This document shows positions 11,613-19,621 of a stretch of 32,013 nucleotides of DNA, piece by piece. The translations under genes and the position numbers were made by a program. The stretch comes from Verrucomicrobiota bacterium (GTDB lineage: Bacteria; Verrucomicrobiota; Verrucomicrobiia; Verrucomicrobiales; DEV007), in NCBI GenBank assembly GCA_020627905.1, contig JAHDFZ010000011.1, positions 1 through 32,013 on the forward strand. Direction: 5' to 3'. Positions within the stretch are counted from its first letter, which is position 1. Every line of letters begins with the position of its first letter. The notes beneath the pieces are model-generated. The model did not search any database. It was given only the letters and a program-made list of their open reading frames with translations, and was not told where the DNA came from.

Positions 11613-11909
11613 CTATCCTGAGCGGGACCTCTTCCGAGCCCACACTTGCGGCAGATACTCCTCAGGATCTCTCCCCCACCGGCTCGGTCGCCACATCCCA
11701 GGCCAAAGAAAAAGCCATAGCGGGTAGACAAGCCACCAGAAAAACAAGGTGAGTAGAAACAGATGTCCACAGCGCTCCCCGATGCGCCGTGCCTGCGCAC
11801 GTATGTGAAGGAACGCAATGCAGCCACAGAGAAAATACCAAACGTTTGGATCGGTGAAAAACTCCGCCATAGACGCCCAAATACTAGAGTTTTCGAAACT
11901 TTCACGCAA
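11613..11909 (-). CDS. Small Trp-rich membrane protein
   Basis: 98 aa MRESFENSSIWASMAEFFTDPNVWYFLCGCIAFLH...HLFLLTLFFWWLVYPLWLFLWPGMWRPSRWGRDPEEYLP; two hydrophobic segments. Confidence 0.5.
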   Translation of the reverse strand: MRESFENSSIWASMAEFFTDPNVWYFLCGCIAFLHIRAQARRIGERCGHLFLLTLFFWWLVYPLWLFLWPGMWRPSRWGRDPEEYLPQVWARKRSRSG

Positions 11910-12031
11910 GCCTTGAACACCGAGTGACGTAGCTCGCGAAGTCAGCCACGATGAATGGCTCTGGGGATGCCTAACTCCGCTCTACCTCGCTGTTTCAATA
12001 GGACCTGCGTCAGCAGCGCAGGGCTTTCGCC

Positions 12032-12049
12032 ATGGGAATAAATTCCCAT
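12032..12049. repeat. Intergenic palindrome atgggaat-aa-attcccat
   Basis: Perfect 8-bp arms with a 2-nt centre. Confidence 0.7.
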
Positions 12050-12102
12050 CTCCCCATCCCTTGCTATCGACCTCGAGGGAGCGTAAAACTCCCCTCACAA
12101 CC

Positions 12103-12133
12103 AAATCCGCGTCCATCCGTGAAATCCGTGGAT
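12103..12133. repeat. Trimeric 9-nt repeat element (tccgcgtcc-a-tccgtgaaa-tccgtggat)
   Basis: Three imperfect copies of TCCGTGRAW read directly. Confidence 0.7.
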
Positions 12134-12167
12134 CAAATTTTCGCAACCCAAGCCGCACCAGCATCCC

Positions 12168-12196
12168 AATTCGTGTAATTCGTAAAATTCGTGGAT
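12168..12196. repeat. Trimeric 9-nt repeat element (ttcgtgtaa-ttcgtaaaa-ttcgtggat)
   Basis: Three imperfect TTCGTRNAA units, related to the element at 12103-12133. Confidence 0.7.
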
Positions 12197-12274
12197 GTCT
12201 CTGCCCATCCCGAGCGCCCTTTCCCTGCGGATAAAGCCCTTGCGCATCCCCGTTTTCACCCGATACGGTTCGGC

Positions 12275-13639
12275 ATGTGGAAAGGCCGTTTTCAAACTCA
12301 AACCTCCAGCCTGCTCGAACAATTCGGGGAGTCCATCTCCTTCGACTGGCGCTTGTATCCCTATGACGTGCAGGGCTCGATCGCTCATGCCGCCGCGCTG
12401 AGAAAAGCGGGCATTCTCACAGCAGATGAGGAGCAGGCCATCGCCTCCGGCCTCGAGGAAATCCGCGGTGAGATCGAGGCCGGGACCTTTGAGTTCCAGA
12501 CCTCGCTGGAGGACATCCACATGAATATCGAAAAGGCTCTGACCGACCGCATCGGCCCGGCAGGTGCCAAGCTGCACACCGCCCGCAGCCGCAATGACCA
12601 GGTGGCGCTGGATACCCGTCTCTACTGCCGCGCCGAGATTGCCCGCCTGACCGACCTGCTGACCGGCATGCAGCGCTCGCTCGTCGCACTCTCCCGCCGT
12701 CACCCAGATGCCGTGGTCCCTGGCTACACTCATCTGCAGCGTGGACAACCCGTCCTCTTCGCCCACCATCTGCTGGCTTATGTGGAAATGTTCGAGCGCG
12801 ACAAGCAGCGCCTGGCCGATGCGCTGAAGCGGGTGAATGTCATGCCTCTGGGATCCGGTGCGCTGGCCGGCTCCACCATTGTGCTGGATCGCGAGATGGT
12901 GGCAGAGAAGCTCGGCTTCCCCAGTGTCACGACCAACAGCATGGATGCCGTCAGCGACCGGGACTACATCGCAGAGATCCTCTTCGCCCTCTCGATGGTA
13001 GGCGTGCATCTCTCCCGCCTGAGCGAGGATGTCATCCTCTGGGCCTCCGCTGAATTTGCCTTCATCGAGCTGTCAGACGCGCACACGACGGGGTCCAGCC
13101 TCATGCCGCAGAAAAAGAACCCGGACATCGCGGAGCTGGCGCGCGGGAAAAGCGGGCGCCTCGTGGGCAATCTCATGTCCCTGCTGACAACGATCAAGGG
13201 CCTGCCAATGACCTACAACCGTGATCTTCAGGAGGATAAAGAGCCCCTCTTCGACTCGATCGATCATGTATCCATCGCCCTCGAGCTGTTCGCTGAGATG
13301 ATGGATGCCGCGAAGGTGCTGGAGCAGAATACGCGCGAAGCGACCGATGACCCCTTTCTGCTGGCCACCGACCTGGCGGACTATCTCGTGCTGCATGGCG
13401 TGCCGTTTCGCGAAGCTCACGAAGTGATGGGGCAGCTGACCGCTTACTCGATCGAACAGAACAAGAGCTTTCGCGATATGTCTCTGGAGGAGTTCCGCCA
13501 GTTTTCCAATGCCTTTGAGCAGGATGCTTTCGACTGTCTGACGGTGGAAACGGCCTTGGCAGCTCGTCAGGGAATCGGTGCACCGTCACCGGCACGGGTG
13601 GCAGAGCAGCTGGAGCGCTGGGAAAAGCTGTTAGGTTAG
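12275..13639 (+). CDS. argH: Argininosuccinate lyase
   Basis: MWKGRFQTQTSSLLEQFGESISFDWRLYPYDVQGSIAHAAAL, AKLHTARSRNDQVALDTRLY and GSSLMPQKKNPDIAELARGKSGRLVG (lyase signature). Start moved from 12191 to 12275 on family knowledge; the upstream extension overlaps the 9-nt repeats. Confidence 0.97.
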   Translation: MWKGRFQTQTSSLLEQFGESISFDWRLYPYDVQGSIAHAAALRKAGILTADEEQAIASGLEEIRGEIEAGTFEFQTSLEDIHMNIEKALTDRIGPAGAKLHTARSRNDQVALDTRLYCRAEIARLTDLLTGMQRSLVALSRRHPDAVVPGYTHLQRGQPVLFAHHLLAYVEMFERDKQRLADALKRVNVMPLGSGALAGSTIVLDREMVAEKLGFPSVTTNSMDAVSDRDYIAEILFALSMVGVHLSRLSEDVILWASAEFAFIELSDAHTTGSSLMPQKKNPDIAELARGKSGRLVGNLMSLLTTIKGLPMTYNRDLQEDKEPLFDSIDHVSIALELFAEMMDAAKVLEQNTREATDDPFLLATDLADYLVLHGVPFREAHEVMGQLTAYSIEQNKSFRDMSLEEFRQFSNAFEQDAFDCLTVETALAARQGIGAPSPARVAEQLERWEKLLG

Positions 13640-13672
13640 GGGACGGGCATGGGTCGTCCATGGCTTTCACGC

Positions 13673-13688
13673 TGGGACTGAAGTCCCA
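13673..13688. repeat. CTGAAG-centred palindrome tgggact-ga-agtccca
   Basis: Perfect 7-bp arms; shares its centre and downstream tccat.gc with 30105-30130. Confidence 0.75.
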
Positions 13689-13800
13689 CGTCCATAGCTG
13701 AGCCCTTGCGCGGGAGATGCTGAAGCATTTCGTTTTGGACAGACGAAAAGCGGCCAAAATGCTTGGCTGCCTTTTCCGCTCTCGTGGGTGACCGTGGGTG

Positions 13801-15312
13801 ATGCTGAAACCCGCGCTCACCCTTTTCCTGCTTTTCGCTCTCTGCACCTCCCTCACCGCTGAAGAGCGTCCGAATATCCTGTGGTTTGTCGTCGATGATA
13901 TGTCGGCGAATTTCGGTTGTTATGGGGAAACTCAGGTAGCGACTCCTCATGTTGATGCCCTGGCGGAGGAAAGCTACGTCTTTCGCGATGTCTATGCGAC
14001 TTCATCGGTATGTTCGACTTTCCGCTCGGCGCTGATCACGGGCATGTATCAGACGAGCATCGGCGCGCATCATCACCGCAGCGGTCAGGGCACGAGGCGA
14101 ATCTCCCTACCGGAGGGAGTGACCATCTTACCTGAGCTGTTTCAAAGCGCCGATTACTTCACCTGCATGGGCAGCGGGCTGAAGGACTTTGATTTCCGGT
14201 CGCGGCCCACCAAACATTCTCGACTCGGAAAGTCTGACTACAACTTCGACTGGGATAAGATCGCCTATGATGCCACTGACTGGTCACAACGACCTGCAGA
14301 ACAGCCCTTTTTCATGCAAGTGCAACTGGCCGGTGGGAAACTGCGTGGCTCCACTGAAAAAGGCTATGAGGCTATGGCTAGGCAGGCTTCAGAGATTCTC
14401 GGGAAAACCACCGATAGGACTACCGTCACCCTCCCTCCCCACTATCCTGACGATGCACTCTTTCGCCGGGATTATGCATGCTACCTTGACTCCGTCGCCG
14501 TCACAGACTGGCATGTTGGGCAGGTGATTGCTCGCCTCAAGGATGAGGGGCTTCTGGAAAACACGTGGATCTTTTTCTTCACCGATCATGGAATCAGCTC
14601 CGCCCGGGGGAAGCAATTTCTCTACGATGAGGGGGTGCACATCCCACTAATTGTCCGCCCGCCGGGGGGACTCGCGCAAAGCACAACGCGACCCGGCCTT
14701 GTGGAGCACATTGACATCGCCGCTACTAGCTTAGCTGCAGCCGGGATTCCACTTCCAGAGAAGATGCAGGCTGTCGATATCCTGGATGAGAAGTTTCGCG
14801 GTCGCGATTTCGTGTTTGCAGCGCGAGACCGATGCGGCGAGACCGTCGATAAGATCCGCTCGGTGCGGAATGACGAGTATCTCTACATTCGGAACTTTTA
14901 CCCGGAACGCCCGATGCTGCAGCCCACTGCTTACAAGGACGAGAAAGCGATTCTCATTCGCTTACGGGAGTTACGAGATAGCGGAAAGCTGTCCGATGAA
15001 CTGCTGGACCTCTACTTTCCCGATCAACGTCCAGCAGAGGAGCTGTATCGCTACGAGGATGATGAATGGCAGCTGACGGATTTAGCCGATCAACCAGCGA
15101 TGGCCGAACAGCTTGAGGTCTTTCGAAAAGAGCTGGCCGAATGGAGCGAACGAACAACTGACGCAGGGACCGAGTCTTTCTCTGTCTACCAGCAGGAGAT
15201 GGAATATCAGTTAGGGGCCATCCCAAAATCCCGGGAGGAGCGCCGTCGACTTGTCACCGAGACGATTGATAAGACCTTTCGATGGTATCGGGAGCGTGAG
15301 GCGAAAGACTAG
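13801..15312 (+). CDS. Secreted sulfatase (alkaline phosphatase superfamily) with atypical C-S-T-F-R motif
   Basis: Signal peptide MLKPALTLFLLFALCTSLTAEE; RPNILWFVVDDMSANFGCYG; VCSTFRSALITGMYQTSIGAHHHRS; FFFTDHGISSARGKQFLYDEGVHIPLIVRPPGG. Confidence 0.9.
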   Translation: MLKPALTLFLLFALCTSLTAEERPNILWFVVDDMSANFGCYGETQVATPHVDALAEESYVFRDVYATSSVCSTFRSALITGMYQTSIGAHHHRSGQGTRRISLPEGVTILPELFQSADYFTCMGSGLKDFDFRSRPTKHSRLGKSDYNFDWDKIAYDATDWSQRPAEQPFFMQVQLAGGKLRGSTEKGYEAMARQASEILGKTTDRTTVTLPPHYPDDALFRRDYACYLDSVAVTDWHVGQVIARLKDEGLLENTWIFFFTDHGISSARGKQFLYDEGVHIPLIVRPPGGLAQSTTRPGLVEHIDIAATSLAAAGIPLPEKMQAVDILDEKFRGRDFVFAARDRCGETVDKIRSVRNDEYLYIRNFYPERPMLQPTAYKDEKAILIRLRELRDSGKLSDELLDLYFPDQRPAEELYRYEDDEWQLTDLADQPAMAEQLEVFRKELAEWSERTTDAGTESFSVYQQEMEYQLGAIPKSREERRRLVTETIDKTFRWYREREAKD

Positions 15313-15373
15313 CGGGAATTCTCTGCAGAGCAACTTTTGCTCTAGGCACACTAGCGTTTCACAGCTTGGTGAA

Positions 15374-15393
15374 GCAGGGTCAGGAGACCCTGC
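15374..15393. repeat. Intergenic palindrome gcagggtc-agga-gaccctgc, second copy
   Basis: Identical core and cctcc flank to 562-586. Confidence 0.85.
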
Positions 15394-15409
15394 CTCCGTA
15401 GAGCTTCCT

Positions 15410-16099
15410 TTACTGGAGGCCCCAGGCTCCTTCACGATCTTTTTTGGCGATTTGCTCCAGATTCTGTAAATCGCGTTTAAAGGCGCGGGATTCCTTGCCG
15501 TTCGGGAGGGAGTTGCCTTTTGTGTGGATGCGACCTAGGCCATGCACCATCAGCTCTTCGGTCAGGAAGTTTTCTGAACCAGGCAACTGCACAAAACCAT
15601 AATAACGCTCACCATCATAGACTCTTTCCCACTTAGTAAAGACGGTGAACGGCTTCCCGGCGAGGATCTTCGCCACATGATTTTTGGCATCCTGCCCGAC
15701 TTTGACCGCATCATCGACGCTGATATCGAAATACTTGGCCTGGGCTGCCACCCGATCCCGCTGATCGGCATAGCGATCACTTAGGTATTTCTCAGGGGTA
15801 TCGACAAAGTAGAGCCTCAGTTCAAATTCCTTCCCCTGATAATCTACGAAAAAGCTGTCCCCGTCGTTGTTTCGATGGTCGACCATCTTCACCCCGACCA
15901 GCTTATCAAAGCCGTTCACTTTTTCGGCCTTAATGGTTGAACGGAAGTCGAGGTTTTCCTTCAACTCCAATCCACCCGACTTCTGAACGACAGCTTGGTC
16001 CGATTGCGGCGCATCCTGCCCTTTATCAGGGAGAAAATTCCGTGCTACGAGTGCCGCCACAATGAAGACAGCGATGCGGATGAGTCTCTGCTTGCTCAT
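15410..16099 (-). CDS. Membrane-anchored/secreted thermonuclease (SNase)-like protein
   Basis: N-terminal hydrophobic segment (LIRIAVFIVAALVARNFL); NNDGDSFFVDYQGKEFELRLYFVDTPEKY; KPFTVFTKWERVYDGERYYGFVQLPG; LTEELMVHGLGRIHTKG. Confidence 0.8.
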   Translation of the reverse strand: MSKQRLIRIAVFIVAALVARNFLPDKGQDAPQSDQAVVQKSGGLELKENLDFRSTIKAEKVNGFDKLVGVKMVDHRNNDGDSFFVDYQGKEFELRLYFVDTPEKYLSDRYADQRDRVAAQAKYFDISVDDAVKVGQDAKNHVAKILAGKPFTVFTKWERVYDGERYYGFVQLPGSENFLTEELMVHGLGRIHTKGNSLPNGKESRAFKRDLQNLEQIAKKDREGAWGLQ

Positions 16100-16110
16100 G
16101 TCGGATCAGC

Positions 16111-17916
16111 TCACGTAGGAGTTTCCTGCTTTTTATCCTGAACGGTCGACTTCACGTAAAGCTCGCGCAATTGCTTAAAATCCACCTCAGCGGGACTGCC
16201 GGACATCAGGTCGACACCTTTGTTGTTTTTCGGGAACGCAATGACCTCGCGGATGCTGTCCTCCTTACATGCCAGCATAACAATACGATCAAGTCCGAGA
16301 GCGATACCCCCATGCGGCGGTGCGCCATACTGAAAGGCACCCAGAATGTGACCAAAGTTCTCAGCCTGCTCTTCGTCATCGATCCCGAGAGCACGGAACA
16401 TCTGCGCCTGCAGATCCCCTTCGTGAATCCGGAGACTACCGCCGCCGAGCTCGTTTCCGTTCAGCACGACGTCGTAGGCGACCGCTTTGATTTCACCAAA
16501 GCGGCTCTCGTCTGCCAGCAGATCTTCCTGCTCTTTCATCGGGCGGGTGAACGGGTGGTGGACAGCGTTCCACTTCCCTTCCTCAGCATCGTAGTCGAGA
16601 AGCGGGAACTCGGTAACCCAGAAGAAATCGAGGATGTCCTCTTTCCCTTCATAGAGATTCGTCATATCAGCCACCTCCAGGCGGAGACGACCTAACACCT
16701 CACAAACGGTGCGCCACTCATCGCAACCGAAGAGGATGAGATCGCCGTCTTCGATGCCCATCTTGGATTCGAGGGCTGCCTTCTCCTCGTCAGAAAAGAA
16801 TCTGACAATCGGAGACTTCCATTCCCCGTCTTTAACCTTGATGTAGGCAAGCCCACCCGCTCCGGCTTCCTTAGCCAGTTCTTCCAGCCGCTTGATTTGT
16901 CCTGTGGTCACGCTGGCAAAGCCCTTGGCGTTGATCGCACGCACCTTGCCTCCCTTAGCAACGGCTCCGGAAAAAACTTTGAAACCCGAAGAAGCAAAAT
17001 CCTCTGACAGGTCAATGATCTCCATGCCGATGCGACGCTCCGGCTTGTCGCTGCCGTAGACGTCCATGGCCTCCTGGTAATCGATGCGCGGAAACGGCGT
17101 CGGGACATCGACCCCACGGGCGGCTTTGAAGGTCTTCGCGAGCAACCCTTCGGTGAAGGAATAGATGTCCTCCTCAGTCACAAAGCTGGCCTCGATATCC
17201 ACCTGAGTGAACTCAGGTTGGCGGTCAGCACGGAGATCTTCATCGCGGAAGCAGCGAGCGATCTGAAAGTAGCGCTCGACACCAGCGACCATGAGCAGCT
17301 GCTTGTATTGCTGAGGTGCCTGTGGCAGGGCGTAAAACTTACCGGGATTGAGACGGGAAGGGACGAGGAAGTCCCGGGCGCCCTCTGGGGTTGACTTGGA
17401 GAGCACCGGAGTCTCGATCTCCAGGAAACCGTGGGCGTCCAGCTCATCACGGATCGCCTTGGTGATGAGGTGACGAGTGCGCAGATTCTGCGACATGCGC
17501 GGACGACGCAGATCGAGGTAGCGGTGCTTCATCCGCAGGTCTTCGTTGCTCAGCTCTTTATCCAGCTGGAAGGGGAGAACCTCTGCCTTATTGAGGACTT
17601 TCAGCTCCAGCGCGACAAGCTCGATCTCGCCCGTGGCGATAGCGTCATTCTTCGTGGAGCTTCCCTCTACCGTTGGCCGTTCGTCGACGCGCCCGGTCAC
17701 CTGGATGACATCCTCAGAGCGCAGCTTGTGGCTCAGCTCCGCTGCCTCGCTGCTCTCCTCGGCACGGAAAACGCACTGCGTGACACCCTCTCGGTCGCGA
17801 ATATCAATAAAGATCACTCCCCCCTGGTCACGCACAGTGTTCACCCAACCCGCCAAGGTGGCTGATTCTCCAGCGTGTCCGATGCGTAACTCGTTGCAGT
17901 GATGGGTGCGATACAT
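16111..17916 (-). CDS. aspS: Aspartyl-tRNA synthetase (bacterial AspRS)
   Basis: MYRTHHCNELRIGHAGESATLAGWVNTVRDQGGVIFIDIRDREGVTQCVF; RYLDLRRPRMSQNLRTRH; FQIARCFRDEDLRADRQPEFTQVDIEASF; GAPPHGGIALGLDRIVML. Start set at 17916 because the longer ORF (from 18015) spans an intergenic-type palindrome. Confidence 0.97.
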   Translation of the reverse strand: MYRTHHCNELRIGHAGESATLAGWVNTVRDQGGVIFIDIRDREGVTQCVFRAEESSEAAELSHKLRSEDVIQVTGRVDERPTVEGSSTKNDAIATGEIELVALELKVLNKAEVLPFQLDKELSNEDLRMKHRYLDLRRPRMSQNLRTRHLITKAIRDELDAHGFLEIETPVLSKSTPEGARDFLVPSRLNPGKFYALPQAPQQYKQLLMVAGVERYFQIARCFRDEDLRADRQPEFTQVDIEASFVTEEDIYSFTEGLLAKTFKAARGVDVPTPFPRIDYQEAMDVYGSDKPERRIGMEIIDLSEDFASSGFKVFSGAVAKGGKVRAINAKGFASVTTGQIKRLEELAKEAGAGGLAYIKVKDGEWKSPIVRFFSDEEKAALESKMGIEDGDLILFGCDEWRTVCEVLGRLRLEVADMTNLYEGKEDILDFFWVTEFPLLDYDAEEGKWNAVHHPFTRPMKEQEDLLADESRFGEIKAVAYDVVLNGNELGGGSLRIHEGDLQAQMFRALGIDDEEQAENFGHILGAFQYGAPPHGGIALGLDRIVMLACKEDSIREVIAFPKNNKGVDLMSGSPAEVDFKQLRELYVKSTVQDKKQETPT

Positions 17917-17952
17917 GATTTCCTGTGGGGTTTGGCGGTCTTTTTCAGTTTT

Positions 17953-17974
17953 CAAGCAGGCTGAAGCCTGCTTG
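17953..17974. repeat. CTGAAG-centred palindrome caagcaggct-ga-agcctgcttg (aspS leader)
   Basis: Perfect 10-bp arms, about 37 nt upstream of the proposed aspS start. Confidence 0.8.
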
Positions 17975-18095
17975 GCAAAAGGGCTGGAAGCTACAGGGGA
18001 ATCGTCACAACGCAACCGCTTAGCCGCCCTCAGCTACTAGCTTTTTTATTGCACCAAAAAACCCAATTTGCTTTGATCGAGAATCCAGCGCGCCC

Positions 18096-18983
18096 ATGAG
18101 TATCTTTCAACTTCGCAACGAGGAACTTCGCCGCTTCCCACGAGTGATGGGGATCGTCAATATCAACGATGATTCATTCTCGGGGGATGGCTCGCTCGAT
18201 GTGGGCGAGTCCCTGAATCTGGCGAAGCAGATGATCCAGCAGGGCGCCGATATCATCGATGTAGGTGCCGAAAGCGCCCGCACCAACCGAGGCCCGATCA
18301 CCATCGATGAGGAAATCGCCCGCCTCAGACCGTTTATCGAAGCTTACCCGGCACTCGTCAAGGCGGCACCCGCCCGCGATGCCCTGCAGATCCAGCGCCC
18401 ACTCCTCTCGATCAACACCTGGCGACCCGAGGTCGTAAAGGCTGTTCTGGAGATGGGGGAGATCGACATCATCAATGATATCGGCGGACTGGTCGAGCTG
18501 GACAATGCTCAGCTGTGCGCCGGGACAGACGCCTCCCTGCTGGTCATGCACACGGTCGGCGAGCCGAAGGTCCCGCACCTCAGCCAGATGTATGATGATG
18601 TCTGGGGTGCGATGGAGGAGTTTTTCGATGACCGTCTGCACAAGATCGAAGGCTGCGGACTCGACCGGGAGCAGGTCATCCTAGATCCCGGGATCGATTT
18701 CGCGAAACAACGGCTGGATAACCTGCGCATCTACGCGGAAATCGAGCGGCTCTCCTCCTATGATCTACCTGTGCTACTGCCGATCTCGCGCAAAACAGTC
18801 ATTGGAGAAACCCTGGGGATCGAAGAGCCACAGGAGCGGGATGCGGGGACAGTCGCCTGCCTTGTGCGCGGCCTCGCTGCCGGTGCCGACATCTTCCGCG
18901 TGCATAACGTGAAGGCAGTCGCCGACTGCATCCGGGTGGTCTCGGCCATTCATCAGGCGCGGCCGACAGCCTCCTCTATGTGA
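18096..18983 (+). CDS. folP: Dihydropteroate synthase family protein
   Basis: PRVMGIVNINDDSFSGDG, GADIIDVGAESARTNRGP, DIINDIGG, DPGIDFAKQ, PVLLPISRKTVIGETLGI, GADIFRVHNVKAV: the pterin-binding motif series in divergent form. Confidence 0.8.
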   Translation: MSIFQLRNEELRRFPRVMGIVNINDDSFSGDGSLDVGESLNLAKQMIQQGADIIDVGAESARTNRGPITIDEEIARLRPFIEAYPALVKAAPARDALQIQRPLLSINTWRPEVVKAVLEMGEIDIINDIGGLVELDNAQLCAGTDASLLVMHTVGEPKVPHLSQMYDDVWGAMEEFFDDRLHKIEGCGLDREQVILDPGIDFAKQRLDNLRIYAEIERLSSYDLPVLLPISRKTVIGETLGIEEPQERDAGTVACLVRGLAAGADIFRVHNVKAVADCIRVVSAIHQARPTASSM

Positions 18984-18985
18984 TC

Positions 18986-19621
18986 TCACCAGGGCGGCTT
19001 GCTGGCTGGCAGAGCAACTTTCCTCCGCTGGACAGGTATGATGGTCACCCGCTCGCTGCCGTCGTGCAGGTAGGCGATCAGCACATAGTGAATCCCTCGG
19101 GCGATGCTGAATTCCTCGGACTGCCCGCCAGCAAGGGCAACGTTAAGCGTTTTGCCATAATCAACAGTCGATGATTGCGGAGCAAGAGGACGGATCGGCA
19201 GAATCTCTTTCTCCCCCTCCCTGACCACAAGCCCTGAGGAACTTGTGAAAGACAGGGTCGTGAGCTGCGCTCGATCAGGAGCGGCCTCTACCACGAGGAA
19301 GCGGGCCGCGAGATCTCCGTCATCACCAGGGAAGAGGAAGAGACAACCGGACCGTTCCGAAGGGATGAGACCTGACACTCGCAGGGGACTGCGCCCTTCG
19401 CGTGAAATGACGAGCTGCTGCTCGCCAGCGGGGACGCTCAACGCGGAAAACTCTCCGAATGCGGGAGCCGCGATATCGCGCTCTCTCATCTGAATGCGCA
19501 GGGTTTCATCCGCCTGGTGAGCAGAAAACACATAGAGAAAGCTGTAATCAGGAGTCGCCTGAGCTGCCGCTACATCCAGTAAGAGCCAGGCAGTAGAGAG
19601 AAAAGAGAGGGCCGATTTCAT
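18986..19621 (-). CDS. Secreted hypothetical protein, translationally coupled to the pseudopilin operon
   Basis: Signal-peptide-like MKSALSFLSTAWLLLDVAAAQA; start overlaps the upstream stop by 4 nt (ATGA at 19618-19621). Confidence 0.65.
   Translation of the reverse strand: MKSALSFLSTAWLLLDVAAAQATPDYSFLYVFSAHQADETLRIQMRERDIAAPAFGEFSALSVPAGEQQLVISREGRSPLRVSGLIPSERSGCLFLFPGDDGDLAARFLVVEAAPDRAQLTTLSFTSSSGLVVREGEKEILPIRPLAPQSSTVDYGKTLNVALAGGQSEEFSIARGIHYVLIAYLHDGSERVTIIPVQRRKVALPASKPPW

Noticed and set aside
12191-12274. N-terminal extension of argH from ATG 12191
   Set aside because: Overlaps the 9-nt repeat element, and the residues do not resemble ArgH; ATG 12275 gives the standard start.
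12095-13009. 304-aa minus-strand ORF antisense to argH
   Set aside because: argH is certain on the + strand; the antisense translation has His/Gly/Gln-rich shadow composition without motifs.
13194-13856. 220-aa minus-strand ORF
   Set aside because: Antisense to argH and the sulfatase start and spans the intergenic palindromes; Arg/Pro/Ser-rich shadow ORF.
17917-18015. N-terminal extension of aspS from ATG 18015
   Set aside because: Runs through a perfect 22-nt palindrome and adds residues before the conserved MYRTHHC start.
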